Counted from the stretch's first letter, positions 43,720 to 53,111 are shown. The stretch is 64,000 nt of DNA from Leifsonia sp. Root1293 (GCF_001425325.1 NZ_LMEH01000001.1:419898-483897), one strand, 5' to 3'. The notes: generated by a model not told the origin, from the letters alone. Made by a program: numbers and translations.

Positions 43720-44559
43720 CTACAGGATCGGCTTGCCCCCGGTCACGGCGATGCGCGCACCCGAGACGTAGCTGGCCTCATCGGATGCGAGCATCACGTA
43801 GGCCGGGGCGAGTTCGGCCGGCTGCGCGGGACGCCCCAAGGGAACCTGCTGTCCGAAGCTCTCCACCTTCTCCTCGGGCATGGTGGCTGGAATGAGGGGA
43901 GTCCACACGGGTCCGGGAGCCACGCTGTTGGCTCTGATGCCCTTCTCGGCGAGCAGTTGCGCAAGCGACGCGGTCATGTTCGCTATGGCGGCCTTGGTGG
44001 CTGCATACGGGAGCAGTGTCGGCGAGGGCTGGTCCGAGTTGACGGAGGAGGACCCGATGATCGACGCCCCGGGCTGGAGGTGAGGCAGCGCAGCCTTGAC
44101 CAGGTGGAAGTAGGCGCTCACGTTCGTCGCCCAGGTGTAGTCCCACTCCTCGTCGGTGACGTCTTCCAGTTTCTCGTGGTCCATCTGGAACGCGGCGTTG
44201 CTCACCAGGATGTCGAGGCCACCGAGCTCCCTCACCGTCGCGGCAACGAGCTGCCGGCACTGTGCGGGATCGGAGATGTCTCCCGGAAGCAGGAGTGCCT
44301 TGCGGCCGGCATCCTCCACGAAACGCTGCGCCTCGGCGGCATCCTCGTGCTCGTCGAGGTAGCTGATCGCGACGTCTGCACCTTCACGCGCGTAGGCGAG
44401 GGCGACGGCCTTTCCGATACCGCTGTCTCCGCCGGTGATCAATGCGACCTTGCCCTCGAGCCGGCCGGATCCGCGGTAGCTCGACTCCCCGTAATCAGGT
44501 TTCGGATCCATGGCTCGGTCTGTGCCGGGAACTGATTGTTGCTGGGACGGCTGGTTCAT
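43720..44559 (-). CDS. SDR-family oxidoreductase, general-stress type
   Basis: 279-aa short-chain dehydrogenase with a polar N-terminal extension of 35 residues (MNQPSQQQSVPGTD, YGESSYRGSGRLEGK) typical of the YghA/YdaD/YhdG-like group. The cofactor motif is ALITGGDSGIGKAVALAYA, the NAG-equivalent is LVSNAAFQ, the active-site Ser is in IIGSSSVNS, and YAATKAAI supplies Tyr and Lys. NAD(P)H-dependent reduction of an aldehyde or ketone is expected; Bacillus relatives are SigB-dependent. The ATG at 44559 follows GGAGGT. The frame stays open for 1.3 kb upstream, but that extension is antisense to other genes and is rejected. Confidence 0.9.
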   Translation of the reverse strand: MNQPSQQQSVPGTDRAMDPKPDYGESSYRGSGRLEGKVALITGGDSGIGKAVALAYAREGADVAISYLDEHEDAAEAQRFVEDAGRKALLLPGDISDPAQCRQLVAATVRELGGLDILVSNAAFQMDHEKLEDVTDEEWDYTWATNVSAYFHLVKAALPHLQPGASIIGSSSVNSDQPSPTLLPYAATKAAIANMTASLAQLLAEKGIRANSVAPGPVWTPLIPATMPEEKVESFGQQVPLGRPAQPAELAPAYVMLASDEASYVSGARIAVTGGKPIL

Positions 44560-44632
44560 GAGTGGAAACCTCCAGAGTGAATTTCGATCCGTGGACGACT
44601 CGAGTCCATCGGGTCGTGCGCGATCGCACAGC

Positions 44633-44641
44633 GGGCTTGAC
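44633..44641 (-). promoter_or_regulatory. GTCAAGCCC element upstream of the SDR gene
   Basis: The minus-strand 9-mer GTCAAGCCC lies 74 bp before the SDR start codon. No TANNNT box appears at the usual 26-28 nt, so it is a sequence match without the full promoter layout. Confidence 0.4.
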
Positions 44642-44707
44642 ATCACTTGCGGTAGGCGAATATCGGCGCTCGCCGCGAGGGCCGTGCCCGGGCCGTGGTT
44701 TCCGGAT

Positions 44708-44747
44708 GTCAAGCCCCTCCTGTGAGCGTTTCGACGGCGCCTATCGT
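44708..44747 (+). promoter_or_regulatory. GTCAAGCCCC promoter of the CBS gene
   Basis: GTCAAGCCCC at 44708-44717 and TATCGT at 44742-44747, with 28 nt between GTCAAG and the -10. Confidence 0.6.
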
Positions 44748-44794
44748 GGCGGCCACAAGGGTCACCAGAAGGGTCACGACGAAAGGAAACGACC

Positions 44795-45241
44795 ATGACT
44801 ACAGCACGCGACATCATGTCGCCCGACCCCCGCTGCATCGGTGAGAACGACACTCTTGTCGATGCCGCCCGGCTGATGTCGGAGCTCGACGTCGGCGCCC
44901 TGCCGATCTGCGGCGAAGACGAGCGGCTCAAGGGAATGCTCACCGATCGGGACATCATCGTGAAGTGCATCGCCCGTGGGGGCGACCCCGCGCAGGCCAC
45001 CGCAGGGTCCCTCGCGGAAGGCAAGCCCGTTACCATCGGGGCCGACGACGACATCCGCGAGGCACTGACCACCATGCAGGACCACCAGGTGCGCCGGCTC
45101 CCCGTCATCGATGGACATGACCTCGTCGGGATCATCAGCCAGGCGGATATCGCGCTGGCTCTGTCGGCGACGGAGACTGGCGAGACGGTCGAGTCCATCT
45201 CCGAATTACACCGGCGGGCCCTGTCGATCTCGGTCGAGTGA
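44795..45241 (+). CDS. CBS-pair (Bateman) domain protein
   Basis: 148-aa protein consisting of two CBS domains: MSPDPRCIGENDTLVDAARL, LKGMLTDRDIIVKCIA for the first, and IGADDDIREALTTMQDHQVR, LVGIISQADIALAL for the second. Stand-alone Bateman modules bind adenosyl nucleotides and report energy or redox state; in mycobacteria the hypoxic response protein HRP1 has this form. It has no catalytic domain. AAAGGA lies upstream of the ATG, preceded by a GTCAAGCCCC promoter. A DUF7882-type gene follows after 68 bp with its own -10 box (TACCCT, 45245-45250). Confidence 0.93.
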   Translation: MTTARDIMSPDPRCIGENDTLVDAARLMSELDVGALPICGEDERLKGMLTDRDIIVKCIARGGDPAQATAGSLAEGKPVTIGADDDIREALTTMQDHQVRRLPVIDGHDLVGIISQADIALALSATETGETVESISELHRRALSISVE

Positions 45242-45309
45242 GCGTACCCTGAAAGGGTCACATTTCTAACTCGTTCCCAGACCCTGAACGGAGATGATGA
45301 GGTGACGAC

Positions 45310-45657
45310 ATGGGGACTCTCACCTACGACGTAGTGAAACAGGTACATTTCGACGATCGGCTGCTCGCGCACCTGCAATTGGTCATAGCGACCAAGTTGC
45401 GCCGCGGCGAGTCGTTCAATTTCTCGTGGAAGACGGATGCGTCGGAGGGCAGCGGTCGTACGACGATCTGGCTGCATCCGGCCATTCCGCTCCTCTACGA
45501 GTTCCAGGGCAGCAGGCAGCCCGCCATCAATCGCCTGTGGCTCGACGACCTGATGACATCGGCCGACACCGTGACGGGACTCCAGGTGATCCCCGAACCG
45601 CGGGCAGACCGCGTGCGCCCGCGTCTGGAGGAGGCCGTCAGCGCCAGCGCCTTCTAG
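45310..45657 (+). CDS. DUF7882-type small protein
   Basis: 115-aa protein recognisable by MGTLTYD, VHFDDRLLAHLQLVIATKLR, ESFNFSWK, GRTTIWLHPAIPLLYEF and INRLWLDDLM. I associate this family, often several paralogues per genome, with Microbacteriaceae; its function is unknown. It is soluble with no signal peptide. The ATG at 45310 follows GAGGTGACGAC. It may be read through from the CBS gene or from TACCCT just behind that gene. Confidence 0.8.
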   Translation: MGTLTYDVVKQVHFDDRLLAHLQLVIATKLRRGESFNFSWKTDASEGSGRTTIWLHPAIPLLYEFQGSRQPAINRLWLDDLMTSADTVTGLQVIPEPRADRVRPRLEEAVSASAF

Positions 45658-45703
45658 ATCCTCGGGTCCAAACAATGCGGTACGGGGATGTGCATCGACC
45701 GAT

Positions 45704-45741
45704 GTCAAGCCCGAGTCGTCCACGTCCCGGCTGTCTAGCGT
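45704..45741 (+). promoter_or_regulatory. GTCAAGCCC promoter of the P450 gene
   Basis: GTCAAGCCC at 45704-45712 and TAGCGT at 45736-45741, with 26 nt between. The -10 ends 7 nt before the ATG at 45749, so the transcript is probably leaderless, and the upstream in-frame GTG at 45740 lies inside the -10 box. Confidence 0.6.
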
Positions 45742-45748
45742 GGAGGAG

Positions 45749-47035
45749 ATGAAGACCTCGTTCCCACGTACGGCCGGCCTCGACCATTCCCTCTCCTTCC
45801 TCGCCGACGGGTACCTGTTCGGCTCGCGCCGCTTCGCACGAAACGGGACCGATGTATTCCGGGCGCGCATCATGGGCCGCCCGGTGCTGATCGCCTACGG
45901 TGCGGATGCCGCACGCATCTTCTACGAGGGCGACCGCTTCGGGAGGGAGCGGGCCATGCCTACCTCGGTCGTGCGCCTTCTCCAGGATGAGGGAAGTGTG
46001 CAGAGCCTGGCCGGAGCGGAGCACCGCCACCGCAAGTCGCTCTTCGTCCGGCTGCTCGCCGACGATGATGCCGTTTCTCGCGTTGGTGACCTGGCTGCCG
46101 AGGAGTGGGCGTCTGCCTCGTCGGCCTGGACCGGGCCGGTGCGTCTGCAGGACGAGCTCACGGTGATCCTCACGCGGGTGGCCCTGCGGTGGGTCGGACT
46201 GGATCCCACCAGTGTCGATCGGGACGTGCAGCAGCTCGCAGGAGAACTCTCCGCGATGATCGAGAACGCCGGTCGGTTCGGTCCGCCCAACTGGGCGGCA
46301 CGAGCACGGAGGAACCACACCGAGCAGTGGGCGCGGACGGTGATCCGCAGGATGCGGAACGGTCGGCTCGCCGCTCCCGGCTCGATCCTGTCGCAGTTCG
46401 CCGACCACAGGGACGCAGACGGACAGCAGTTGTCGGTGGAGGTGGCCGCGGTAGAACTCATCAACGTCCTGCGCCCCGTCGTGGCCGTTGCGCGCTTCGT
46501 CGTCTTCGGTGTGCTCGCACTTCACCAGCATCCGGACTGGCGCCGCCGAGTGGCCGAGGATCCCCAGGACGCCGGGCACTTCGTCAACGAAGTCAGGCGC
46601 TACTACCCGTTCTTCCCGGTCGTCGGCGGCCGTGCCAGGCAGGACTTCGAGTGGCGAGGACGCACCGTCGAGACGGGCGACTGGATGATGCTCGACCTCT
46701 ACGCCACGAATCACGACGAGCGCATCTGGGACGAACCGTCACGCTTCCGTCCGCAGCGGTTCGAATCCTGGAACGGCGACCAGAACACGCTGGTACCGCA
46801 GGGCGCCGGCGACGTCGACACCGGGCATCGCTGCCCCGGAGAGCGCGCCACAATCGCCATCATGAGCGCGCTCCTGATGGCAATCGCCGACGACTCGGCG
46901 TGGACTCTGCCTTCCCAAGACCTCCGCATCTCCCTCCGTCGCTTCCCGGCACTGCCCGAAAGCGGCCTGATCATCGACTTCGCGCGCGATCCGTCAGAGT
47001 CAAGCCCCTTGAGAAGCGCTTCTCCCCGTCGTTAG
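45749..47035 (+). CDS. Cytochrome P450 of the CYP152 (fatty-acid peroxygenase) family
   Basis: 428-aa heme protein that should use H2O2 to hydroxylate or decarboxylate fatty acids. CYP152 landmarks: VLRPVVAVARFV with Arg242 (binds the carboxylate), EVRRYYPFFPVVGGRARQDF, and the heme loop PQGAGDVDTGHRCPGE with Cys362. The alpha-helix I acid-alcohol pair of ordinary P450s is replaced by Arg-Pro, as in the family. Residue 85 is Gln (VQSLAG), as I recall for BS-beta hydroxylase; the olefin-forming OleT has His85. Hydroxylase is therefore the better guess, although decarboxylation is a side activity of both. Start chosen as ATG 45749 because of the overlapping -10 box. Confidence 0.88.
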   Translation: MKTSFPRTAGLDHSLSFLADGYLFGSRRFARNGTDVFRARIMGRPVLIAYGADAARIFYEGDRFGRERAMPTSVVRLLQDEGSVQSLAGAEHRHRKSLFVRLLADDDAVSRVGDLAAEEWASASSAWTGPVRLQDELTVILTRVALRWVGLDPTSVDRDVQQLAGELSAMIENAGRFGPPNWAARARRNHTEQWARTVIRRMRNGRLAAPGSILSQFADHRDADGQQLSVEVAAVELINVLRPVVAVARFVVFGVLALHQHPDWRRRVAEDPQDAGHFVNEVRRYYPFFPVVGGRARQDFEWRGRTVETGDWMMLDLYATNHDERIWDEPSRFRPQRFESWNGDQNTLVPQGAGDVDTGHRCPGERATIAIMSALLMAIADDSAWTLPSQDLRISLRRFPALPESGLIIDFARDPSESSPLRSASPRR

Positions 47036-47038
47036 CTT
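46999..47038 (+). promoter_or_regulatory. GTCAAGCCCC promoter with LacI-type operator, sugar ABC importer
   Basis: GTCAAGCCCC at 46999-47008 and TAGCTT at 47033-47038, 28 nt apart, lie within the end of the P450 gene. Between them the perfect palindrome GAGAAGCGCTTCTC (47011-47024) has the central CG of LacI-family operators. A repressor there would block the promoter until the sugar is present. Confidence 0.6.
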
Positions 47039-47102
47039 CGGGATCACGAAGCCGGCGACGTGCAATGCGTGCATGCTCGCCCTCGGGTCGAGAGGAAGAA
47101 CC

Positions 47103-48455
47103 ATGAGATCTCTGCGGGTTGTGGCCGTCGGATGTGCCGCCTTGTTCGTATTGAGCGGATGCTCCGCGACGTCGGCGGGGCCGGGTGACACGTCCTTCAC
47201 CGACAAGGCGACGGGCACCCTGAACGCGTGGGGCTTCGACAACGCCGACGACGTCGGCACGTCCCGGCTGGACTACGCGAAGGAGCAGCTCTCCGACGTC
47301 ACGATCAAGGTCGACGCGACGGCATTCGATGCTCAGAAGTTCACGACCCGGTCGGCGAGCGGGAACGTTCCCGACGTGGTGCAGATGGACCGCAACTTCG
47401 TGGCGACCTATGCGGCACAGGGCTTGATCCTGCCGCTCGACGAGTGCTACTCGGTGCATGACGTCGACCCAGAACAGAGGTACTACGAGTCCGTGGTGGG
47501 AGATATCACCTGGGACGACCAGGTCTGGGCCGTGCCGCAGTTCTACCAGCCGCCGGCGATCATGCTGAACACCCGTGTCATGCAGGCCGCCGGCGTCGAC
47601 CCGAGCGCCATCGACACGTCGAAGCCCGATGAACTCCTGGCGGCAGTCAAGAAGATGTACAAGGAGAGCGGCGGAGTGCCAACCCTGCTCGGCCTCGATC
47701 CCGTCGCTCCGAGTCAGGCCGGCCTGTGGCTCCTCGGCATGGGCGGAAACATCATCGGTGACGATGGCAAGCCGACCCTCGACAGCGAGGAGAACGCCCA
47801 GGCCGTCGACTTCCTCACCGAGCTGCTCGACGCCCAGGGCGGATACGCGAAGGTGAAGAGCTTCAGCGATTCCTTCGACACCTTCGGAGACCAGAACCAG
47901 TTCGTGGCCGACCAGGTCGCAGCTCAGGTCGACGCTCAGTGGTATGTCAACGTGCTGACGCCCTATGTCGGCAAGGTGCAGATCGGAGCCGTTCCGTTCA
48001 AGGACCCGGACGGCGAACCGTTCACCGTGGCGAGCGGCACCGCGTTCGTCATTCCGGCCGCCGCCAAGAACAAGGACGCCGCCTGCGCCTGGGCACTGGA
48101 GCTCACCTCGAGCGACGCCTGGGAGGCTGCCGGTGCCGCCCGCGCTCAGACCGTTGCCGACACTCCCGGAGCGATCAACACCGGACTGTTCACCGGCTCA
48201 CCGGCGGCCGACGAGTCGATCCGGGAACAGTACGTGAAGCCGAGTGGCGACGCCGGGTTCGACCAGACCATCTCCACGTTCTACGACGTTGTCGGGAACG
48301 GTAAGTCATTCGGCGCCTCCCCGGCGGGCCAGGAGATCCAGTCCGAGCTGCAGAATGCCCTGACCAGCGCGTTCCTGGGTGACAAGAGTTCGAGCGAAGC
48401 TCTCAAAGACGCTCAGGATGCCGCCATGCGGGCGTACGACCGGGTGGTGAAGTAA
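47103..48455 (+). CDS. Carbohydrate ABC transporter substrate-binding lipoprotein
   Basis: 450-aa extracytoplasmic solute-binding protein (cluster 1, MalE/UgpB type). The lipobox is VLSGCS with Cys20. The family landmarks are GTLNAWGFDN, FTTRSASGNVPDVVQMDRN, WAVPQFYQPPAIMLNTRVMQ and GTAFVIPAAAKNKDAACAWA. It feeds sugar to the convergent permease pair at 48511-50495. The start at 47103 is chosen over 47073 because of the GAGAGGAAG Shine-Dalgarno sequence and the signal peptide. The sugar is not predictable. Regulated through the palindrome at 47011. Confidence 0.93.
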   Translation: MRSLRVVAVGCAALFVLSGCSATSAGPGDTSFTDKATGTLNAWGFDNADDVGTSRLDYAKEQLSDVTIKVDATAFDAQKFTTRSASGNVPDVVQMDRNFVATYAAQGLILPLDECYSVHDVDPEQRYYESVVGDITWDDQVWAVPQFYQPPAIMLNTRVMQAAGVDPSAIDTSKPDELLAAVKKMYKESGGVPTLLGLDPVAPSQAGLWLLGMGGNIIGDDGKPTLDSEENAQAVDFLTELLDAQGGYAKVKSFSDSFDTFGDQNQFVADQVAAQVDAQWYVNVLTPYVGKVQIGAVPFKDPDGEPFTVASGTAFVIPAAAKNKDAACAWALELTSSDAWEAAGAARAQTVADTPGAINTGLFTGSPAADESIREQYVKPSGDAGFDQTISTFYDVVGNGKSFGASPAGQEIQSELQNALTSAFLGDKSSSEALKDAQDAAMRAYDRVVK

Positions 48456-48466
48456 CCGTCCGATCA

Positions 48467-48500
48467 CACGACGACGGTCGGCCAGCCGACCGTCGTCGTG
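48467..48500. terminator. Bidirectional terminator between binding protein and permease genes
   Basis: CACGACGACGGTCGG-CCAG-CCGACCGTCGTCGTG is a perfect 15-bp stem with a 4-nt loop, placed between the two convergent stops (48455 and 48511). Confidence 0.8.
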
Positions 48501-48510
48501 CTGGGCGTCG

Positions 48511-49470
48511 TCACCCCTTCAGTCCCTGGGTGGCGACGCCGTCGATGAAGTAACGCTGTCCGAAAGCGAACAGAAGCAGCATGGGCAGTGTCACGATGAG
48601 AGCGGCCACCATCACGAACTGATAATCGCCGTGGCCGCCGTTGGTCGGTGAGAACACCGACATGGCGTGGGCGATCCCGAGCGGGACGGTGAATCCCTCG
48701 ACGCTGCCGGCATTCAGGTAGATGAGTCCCTGCTGCAGGTTGTTCCAGCTCGCCTGGAACTCGAACAGGAACACGATGATGAAGGCGGGAATGGACAGGG
48801 GCATCGCGATACGGCGGAACAGACCGAAGTAGCTCGCGCCGTCGAGTCGGGCCGCCTCGAACAGGTCGCGCGGCAGTCCCATGAAGAACTGCCGCAGCAG
48901 GAAGATGTAGAACGCCGAGCCGAACAGGTTCGCCCCGAACAGCGGGATCCAGGTTCCCAGGACCCCCAGGTTCTTCCAGATGAGATATTGCGGGATCATC
49001 GTGACAGCTCCCGGCAGCATCATCGTGGCGAGCACCAGCCCGAAGAGGAGGTTGCGTCCGGGGAACCGGAAGTAAGCGAATCCGAAGGCGACGAGCGAGC
49101 TCGAGATGGCGACCAGCCCGGCAGCGAGCAGGGCGATGACGAGGCTGTTGCCGATCCAGGCCAGGAGAGGCAGCTGATCCCACACCTCGGTGTAGTTCTC
49201 CCACCGGATGGTGCGGGGGATCAGCAGATTGTCGAAGACCTGTTCACGCGGCTTGAGGCTGGCCGCCAGCAGCCAGGCGAACGGGTAGAGGAAGAGCAGT
49301 CCGAACCCGACGAGGGCGACGGTCAGGATCACCCTGCCGGCCGTCCACGGGGTGCGGTTGGCTCGGGGCTCGCGGGTGCGCCGCTCGGCGGCATCCGGAG
49401 CACCCTTCGCGGTCGAGGGGTCTGCCGCTCCCGCGGCCAGACCCGTCGCGGTCGTCACCGGCGTTGTCAT
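48511..49470 (-). CDS. Carbohydrate ABC transporter permease, MalG type
   Basis: 319-aa inner-membrane subunit with six predicted helices after a 45-residue polar N-terminus. The EAA loop that docks the ATPase is EAARLDGASYFGLFRRIAMP. ATMMLPGAVTMIPQYLIWKN and the C-terminal QRYFIDGVATQGLKG are typical MalG endings. Its ATG overlaps the stop of the MalF-type gene by 4 bp. Together with the lipoprotein it would import an oligosaccharide or sugar derivative. No ATPase gene is present nearby, so a shared MsiK-type ATPase elsewhere is implied. Confidence 0.92.
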   Translation of the reverse strand: MTTPVTTATGLAAGAADPSTAKGAPDAAERRTREPRANRTPWTAGRVILTVALVGFGLLFLYPFAWLLAASLKPREQVFDNLLIPRTIRWENYTEVWDQLPLLAWIGNSLVIALLAAGLVAISSSLVAFGFAYFRFPGRNLLFGLVLATMMLPGAVTMIPQYLIWKNLGVLGTWIPLFGANLFGSAFYIFLLRQFFMGLPRDLFEAARLDGASYFGLFRRIAMPLSIPAFIIVFLFEFQASWNNLQQGLIYLNAGSVEGFTVPLGIAHAMSVFSPTNGGHGDYQFVMVAALIVTLPMLLLFAFGQRYFIDGVATQGLKG

Positions 49471-50495
49471 GATCGGTCTCCCTGGTAGTACACGAAACGA
49501 TTGCTGAACTTCACCTGCACCAGCGTGATCACCAGAATGATCACGAAGAGCAACCAGGCCATCGCCGCAGCGAAGCCGAAGTTGAACTGACGGAACGCCT
49601 GTTGGAAGAGGTACACGCCGTAGAACAGCGATGACTCCGGCGACGCATTCGTCTGGTCGCGCCAGAACAGCAGGTACGCCTGGTCGAAGACCTGCAGTGC
49701 CGCGATCGTCAGCACGATCACGTTGAAGAAGATCGCGCCGGAGATCATCGGAACCGTGATCGAGAAGAACTGGCGGATCTTGCCGGCTCCATCCAGGGCC
49801 GCCACCTCGTACAGTTCTCCCGGCACGTTCTTGAGCGCGGCGAGGAAGATCACCATCGTTCCGCTGACCCCCCACAGCGTCATCAGCACGATCGACGGCT
49901 TCACCCACGCAGGATCGACGAGCCACTGCGGCCCCTCGATCCCGAAGATCGCGAGCCCCCTGTTGATGGCGCCGGAGTTGCCGTTGAGGAGCAGCAGGAA
50001 CACGGATGCCGTGGCGACGACCGGCGTCATCTTGGGCAGGTAGTAGACGGTTCGGAACACACCGGCCCCGCGGCCGACGCGGGCGAGGAGAACCGCGAGG
50101 AAGAGCGCGAACGAGATCTCGAGAGGAACCGCGAGGACGGCGTAGAAGAGGGTGTTGCTCAGCGCGATGCCGACCTTCGGATCCGCGAAGAGTTCCGCAT
50201 AGTTCTCGAAACCGGCGGGAGTCGCGATGTTGGTGGCGAGGTTGTAGTCACTGAAGGAGATGACCAGGCTGTAGATCATCGCGCCGAGGGTGAAGACCAG
50301 GAACCCGACGATCCACGGGCTGATGAACATCAGCCCGGCCAGAGCTTCCCGTCGGGCTGCGGTGTTCCGCCGCCGAGGCGGCCGCTCTCCGGCTGTCGGG
50401 GGCGAGCCCGTCGCCGACGCCGGTGGATTCTGGACGTCGGTGGGTCCGGTTGTCAGGGTGATGGTCGCCTTGCGGTGGCCGTTCGCAATAGCCAT
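49467..50495 (-). CDS. Carbohydrate ABC transporter permease, MalF type
   Basis: 342-aa inner-membrane subunit with six helices after a Pro/Arg-rich cytoplasmic leader of about 50 residues. The EAA loop is YEVAALDGAGKIRQFFSITV. FISPWIVGFLVFTLGAMIYS forms helix 1 and FVIILVITLVQVKFSNRFVYY the last helix (quoted here by its ends: FVIILVITLV and SNRFVYY). GAGGCG precedes the ATG. It forms the start of a two-gene minus-strand operon with the MalG-type gene. Confidence 0.92.
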   Translation of the reverse strand: MAIANGHRKATITLTTGPTDVQNPPASATGSPPTAGERPPRRRNTAARREALAGLMFISPWIVGFLVFTLGAMIYSLVISFSDYNLATNIATPAGFENYAELFADPKVGIALSNTLFYAVLAVPLEISFALFLAVLLARVGRGAGVFRTVYYLPKMTPVVATASVFLLLLNGNSGAINRGLAIFGIEGPQWLVDPAWVKPSIVLMTLWGVSGTMVIFLAALKNVPGELYEVAALDGAGKIRQFFSITVPMISGAIFFNVIVLTIAALQVFDQAYLLFWRDQTNASPESSLFYGVYLFQQAFRQFNFGFAAAMAWLLFVIILVITLVQVKFSNRFVYYQGDRS

Positions 50496-50553
50496 GGTTC
50501 ACGCCTCTCATCCGCTGCGGGCACGCCCTTTCTGCGCCCGCAGCATGAAGCCG

Positions 50554-50605
50554 ACGCTAGAAGCGTCTCTGCCGAAGGTGAAGACGCTGGCGCTTCTCCG
50601 AGAAG
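50554..50605 (-). promoter_or_regulatory. Promoter and operator-like half-sites of the permease operon
   Basis: On the minus strand TTCACC (50582-50577), 17 nt and TAGCGT (50559-50554) make a standard promoter. AGAAGCGTCT (50559-50568) overlaps the -10, and CGCTTCTC-C-GAGAAG (50591-50605) lies upstream of -35. These share the GAGAAG/CGCTTCTC half-sites of the palindrome in front of the binding-protein gene. Confidence 0.55.
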
Positions 50606-50685
50606 TGGTGTAGCAGCGGCCAGTCACCGAGGGGTTGCCGTCACGGGCCGGATGTGGTCGGCTGGGTCCGAGCAAAGGGGCCCCC

Positions 50686-52086
50686 ATGAGTGATCCGTCC
50701 TGGACGCAAGTCGTCAAGACCGTCGAACCGGAACAGCCCGAGCTGAAGCGGGTCCTCGGCCCCGGCCTGCTGCTGCTGTTCATCGTCGGCGACATCCTCG
50801 GCACCGGAATCTATGCCCTGACCGGGCAGGTCGCCGCTGAGGTCGGAGGAGCCGCCTGGCTGCCCTTCCTCCTCGCCTTCGGTGTCGCGACCGTGACGGC
50901 GTTCTCCTATCTGGAGCTCGTCACCAAGTATCCGCAGGCCGCGGGTGCGGCTCTGTACACGCACAAGGCCTTCGGCATCCACTTCTTCACGTTCATCGTG
51001 TGCTTCGTGGTGATGACCTCGGGGATCACGTCGGCGTCGACCGCATCACGCGCGTTCGCAGCCAACCTGCTCGTCGCCTTCGGCATCCCCGACCAGACGG
51101 TGACGACCATGCTGATCGCGTTGGCGTTCATCGTGCTCATCATGTTGGTGAACCTCCGTGGCGTCGCCGAGAGCGTGTGGCTCAACGTCTTCCTGACGCT
51201 GGTGGAGCTGTCGGGTCTGCTCCTCGTCATCCTCATCGGAATGTGGGCCATCGCCGGTGGCAACGCGGACTGGTCGCGGGTCGTCGCCTTCGAGACTCCG
51301 GAGGACAAGAGTGTTCTGCTCGCCGTCAGCACGGCGACGTCGCTGGCGTTCTTCGCGATGGTGGGATTCGAGGACTCGGTGAACATGGCCGAGGAGACCA
51401 AGGATCCGAGCCGCATCTTCCCGAAGATGATGCTGAGCGGCCTCGGGATCGCGGCGATCATCTACGTGCTGGTGTCGATCACCGTCGTCGCCCTCGTGCC
51501 CATCGGGCAGTTGGTCGGCAGTGAGACCCCGCTCGTCACCGCGGTCGAGACGGCGGCCCCCGGCTTCCCGATCAACGACCTGTTGCCGTTCATCTCGATG
51601 TTCGCCGTCGCGAACACGGCCCTCATCAACATGATGATGGCGAGCAGGCTGCTCTACGGCATGAGCCGGCAGAACGTGCTGCCGCCCTTCCTCGCGAAGG
51701 TGGCGCCGAAGCGCCGCACCCCGTGGGCGGCGATCCTGTTCACCACCGCACTGGCGGTCGGACTGATCGCCTACGTCTCCCTCGACGCCGAGGGCTCGAC
51801 CGTCGCGCTGCTGGGCGGCACGACATCGCTCCTCCTTCTCACCGTGTTCGCCGTCGTCAACGTGGCCGTGATGGTGCTGCGGCGACAGCCGGTCGACCAC
51901 AAGCACTTCCATACGCCGACGGTGCTGCCGGTCATCGGCGTGATCACCTGCCTCTACCTCGTACTCCCGTGGACCTCCGGCCGCCCGGCCGGACAGTATG
52001 GGATCGCACTCGTGCTCCTGGGCATAGGCATCGTGCTCTGGATCGTCGAGCGCGTGTACACGGCGTCGCGACGCAAGCGAGCCTGA
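50686..52086 (+). CDS. APC-family amino acid permease
   Basis: 466-aa secondary transporter with 12 predicted helices. Helix 1 has GDILGTGIYALTGQVAAEVG, the unwound GxG substrate site of APC carriers. FFAMVGFEDSVNMAEETKDP is the conserved helix-6/loop region, and SRLLYGMSRQNVLPPFLAKV lies between helices 8 and 9. It probably takes up an amino acid or polyamine with protons; specificity is not deducible. AAAGGGG lies upstream of the ATG at 50686; an in-frame upstream opening (50635) lacks a signal. Confidence 0.92.
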   Translation: MSDPSWTQVVKTVEPEQPELKRVLGPGLLLLFIVGDILGTGIYALTGQVAAEVGGAAWLPFLLAFGVATVTAFSYLELVTKYPQAAGAALYTHKAFGIHFFTFIVCFVVMTSGITSASTASRAFAANLLVAFGIPDQTVTTMLIALAFIVLIMLVNLRGVAESVWLNVFLTLVELSGLLLVILIGMWAIAGGNADWSRVVAFETPEDKSVLLAVSTATSLAFFAMVGFEDSVNMAEETKDPSRIFPKMMLSGLGIAAIIYVLVSITVVALVPIGQLVGSETPLVTAVETAAPGFPINDLLPFISMFAVANTALINMMMASRLLYGMSRQNVLPPFLAKVAPKRRTPWAAILFTTALAVGLIAYVSLDAEGSTVALLGGTTSLLLLTVFAVVNVAVMVLRRQPVDHKHFHTPTVLPVIGVITCLYLVLPWTSGRPAGQYGIALVLLGIGIVLWIVERVYTASRRKRA

Positions 52087-52132
52087 CCCGCCTCACGGGC
52101 CTCGCGAGCCTCACGATCCGGGCGTACAGGGT

Positions 52133-52179
52133 CGATCCCGTTCGAACGTGCCTCTGACCGGCGCATCCGAACGGGATCG
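52133..52179. terminator. Inverted repeat between convergent genes
   Basis: CGATCCCGTTCG (52133-52144) pairs perfectly with CGAACGGGATCG (52168-52179) over a 23-nt loop, between the permease stop and the collagen-like gene stop. Probable bidirectional terminator without a T-run. Confidence 0.6.
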
Positions 52180-52186
52180 CTCGGCC

Positions 52187-53110
<924 letters not shown>

Positions 53111-53111
53111 C

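Noticed and set aside
44560-45873. N-terminal extension of the SDR frame
   Set aside because: Antisense to the CBS, DUF7882 and P450 genes; a strong GGAGGT site marks the start at 44559.
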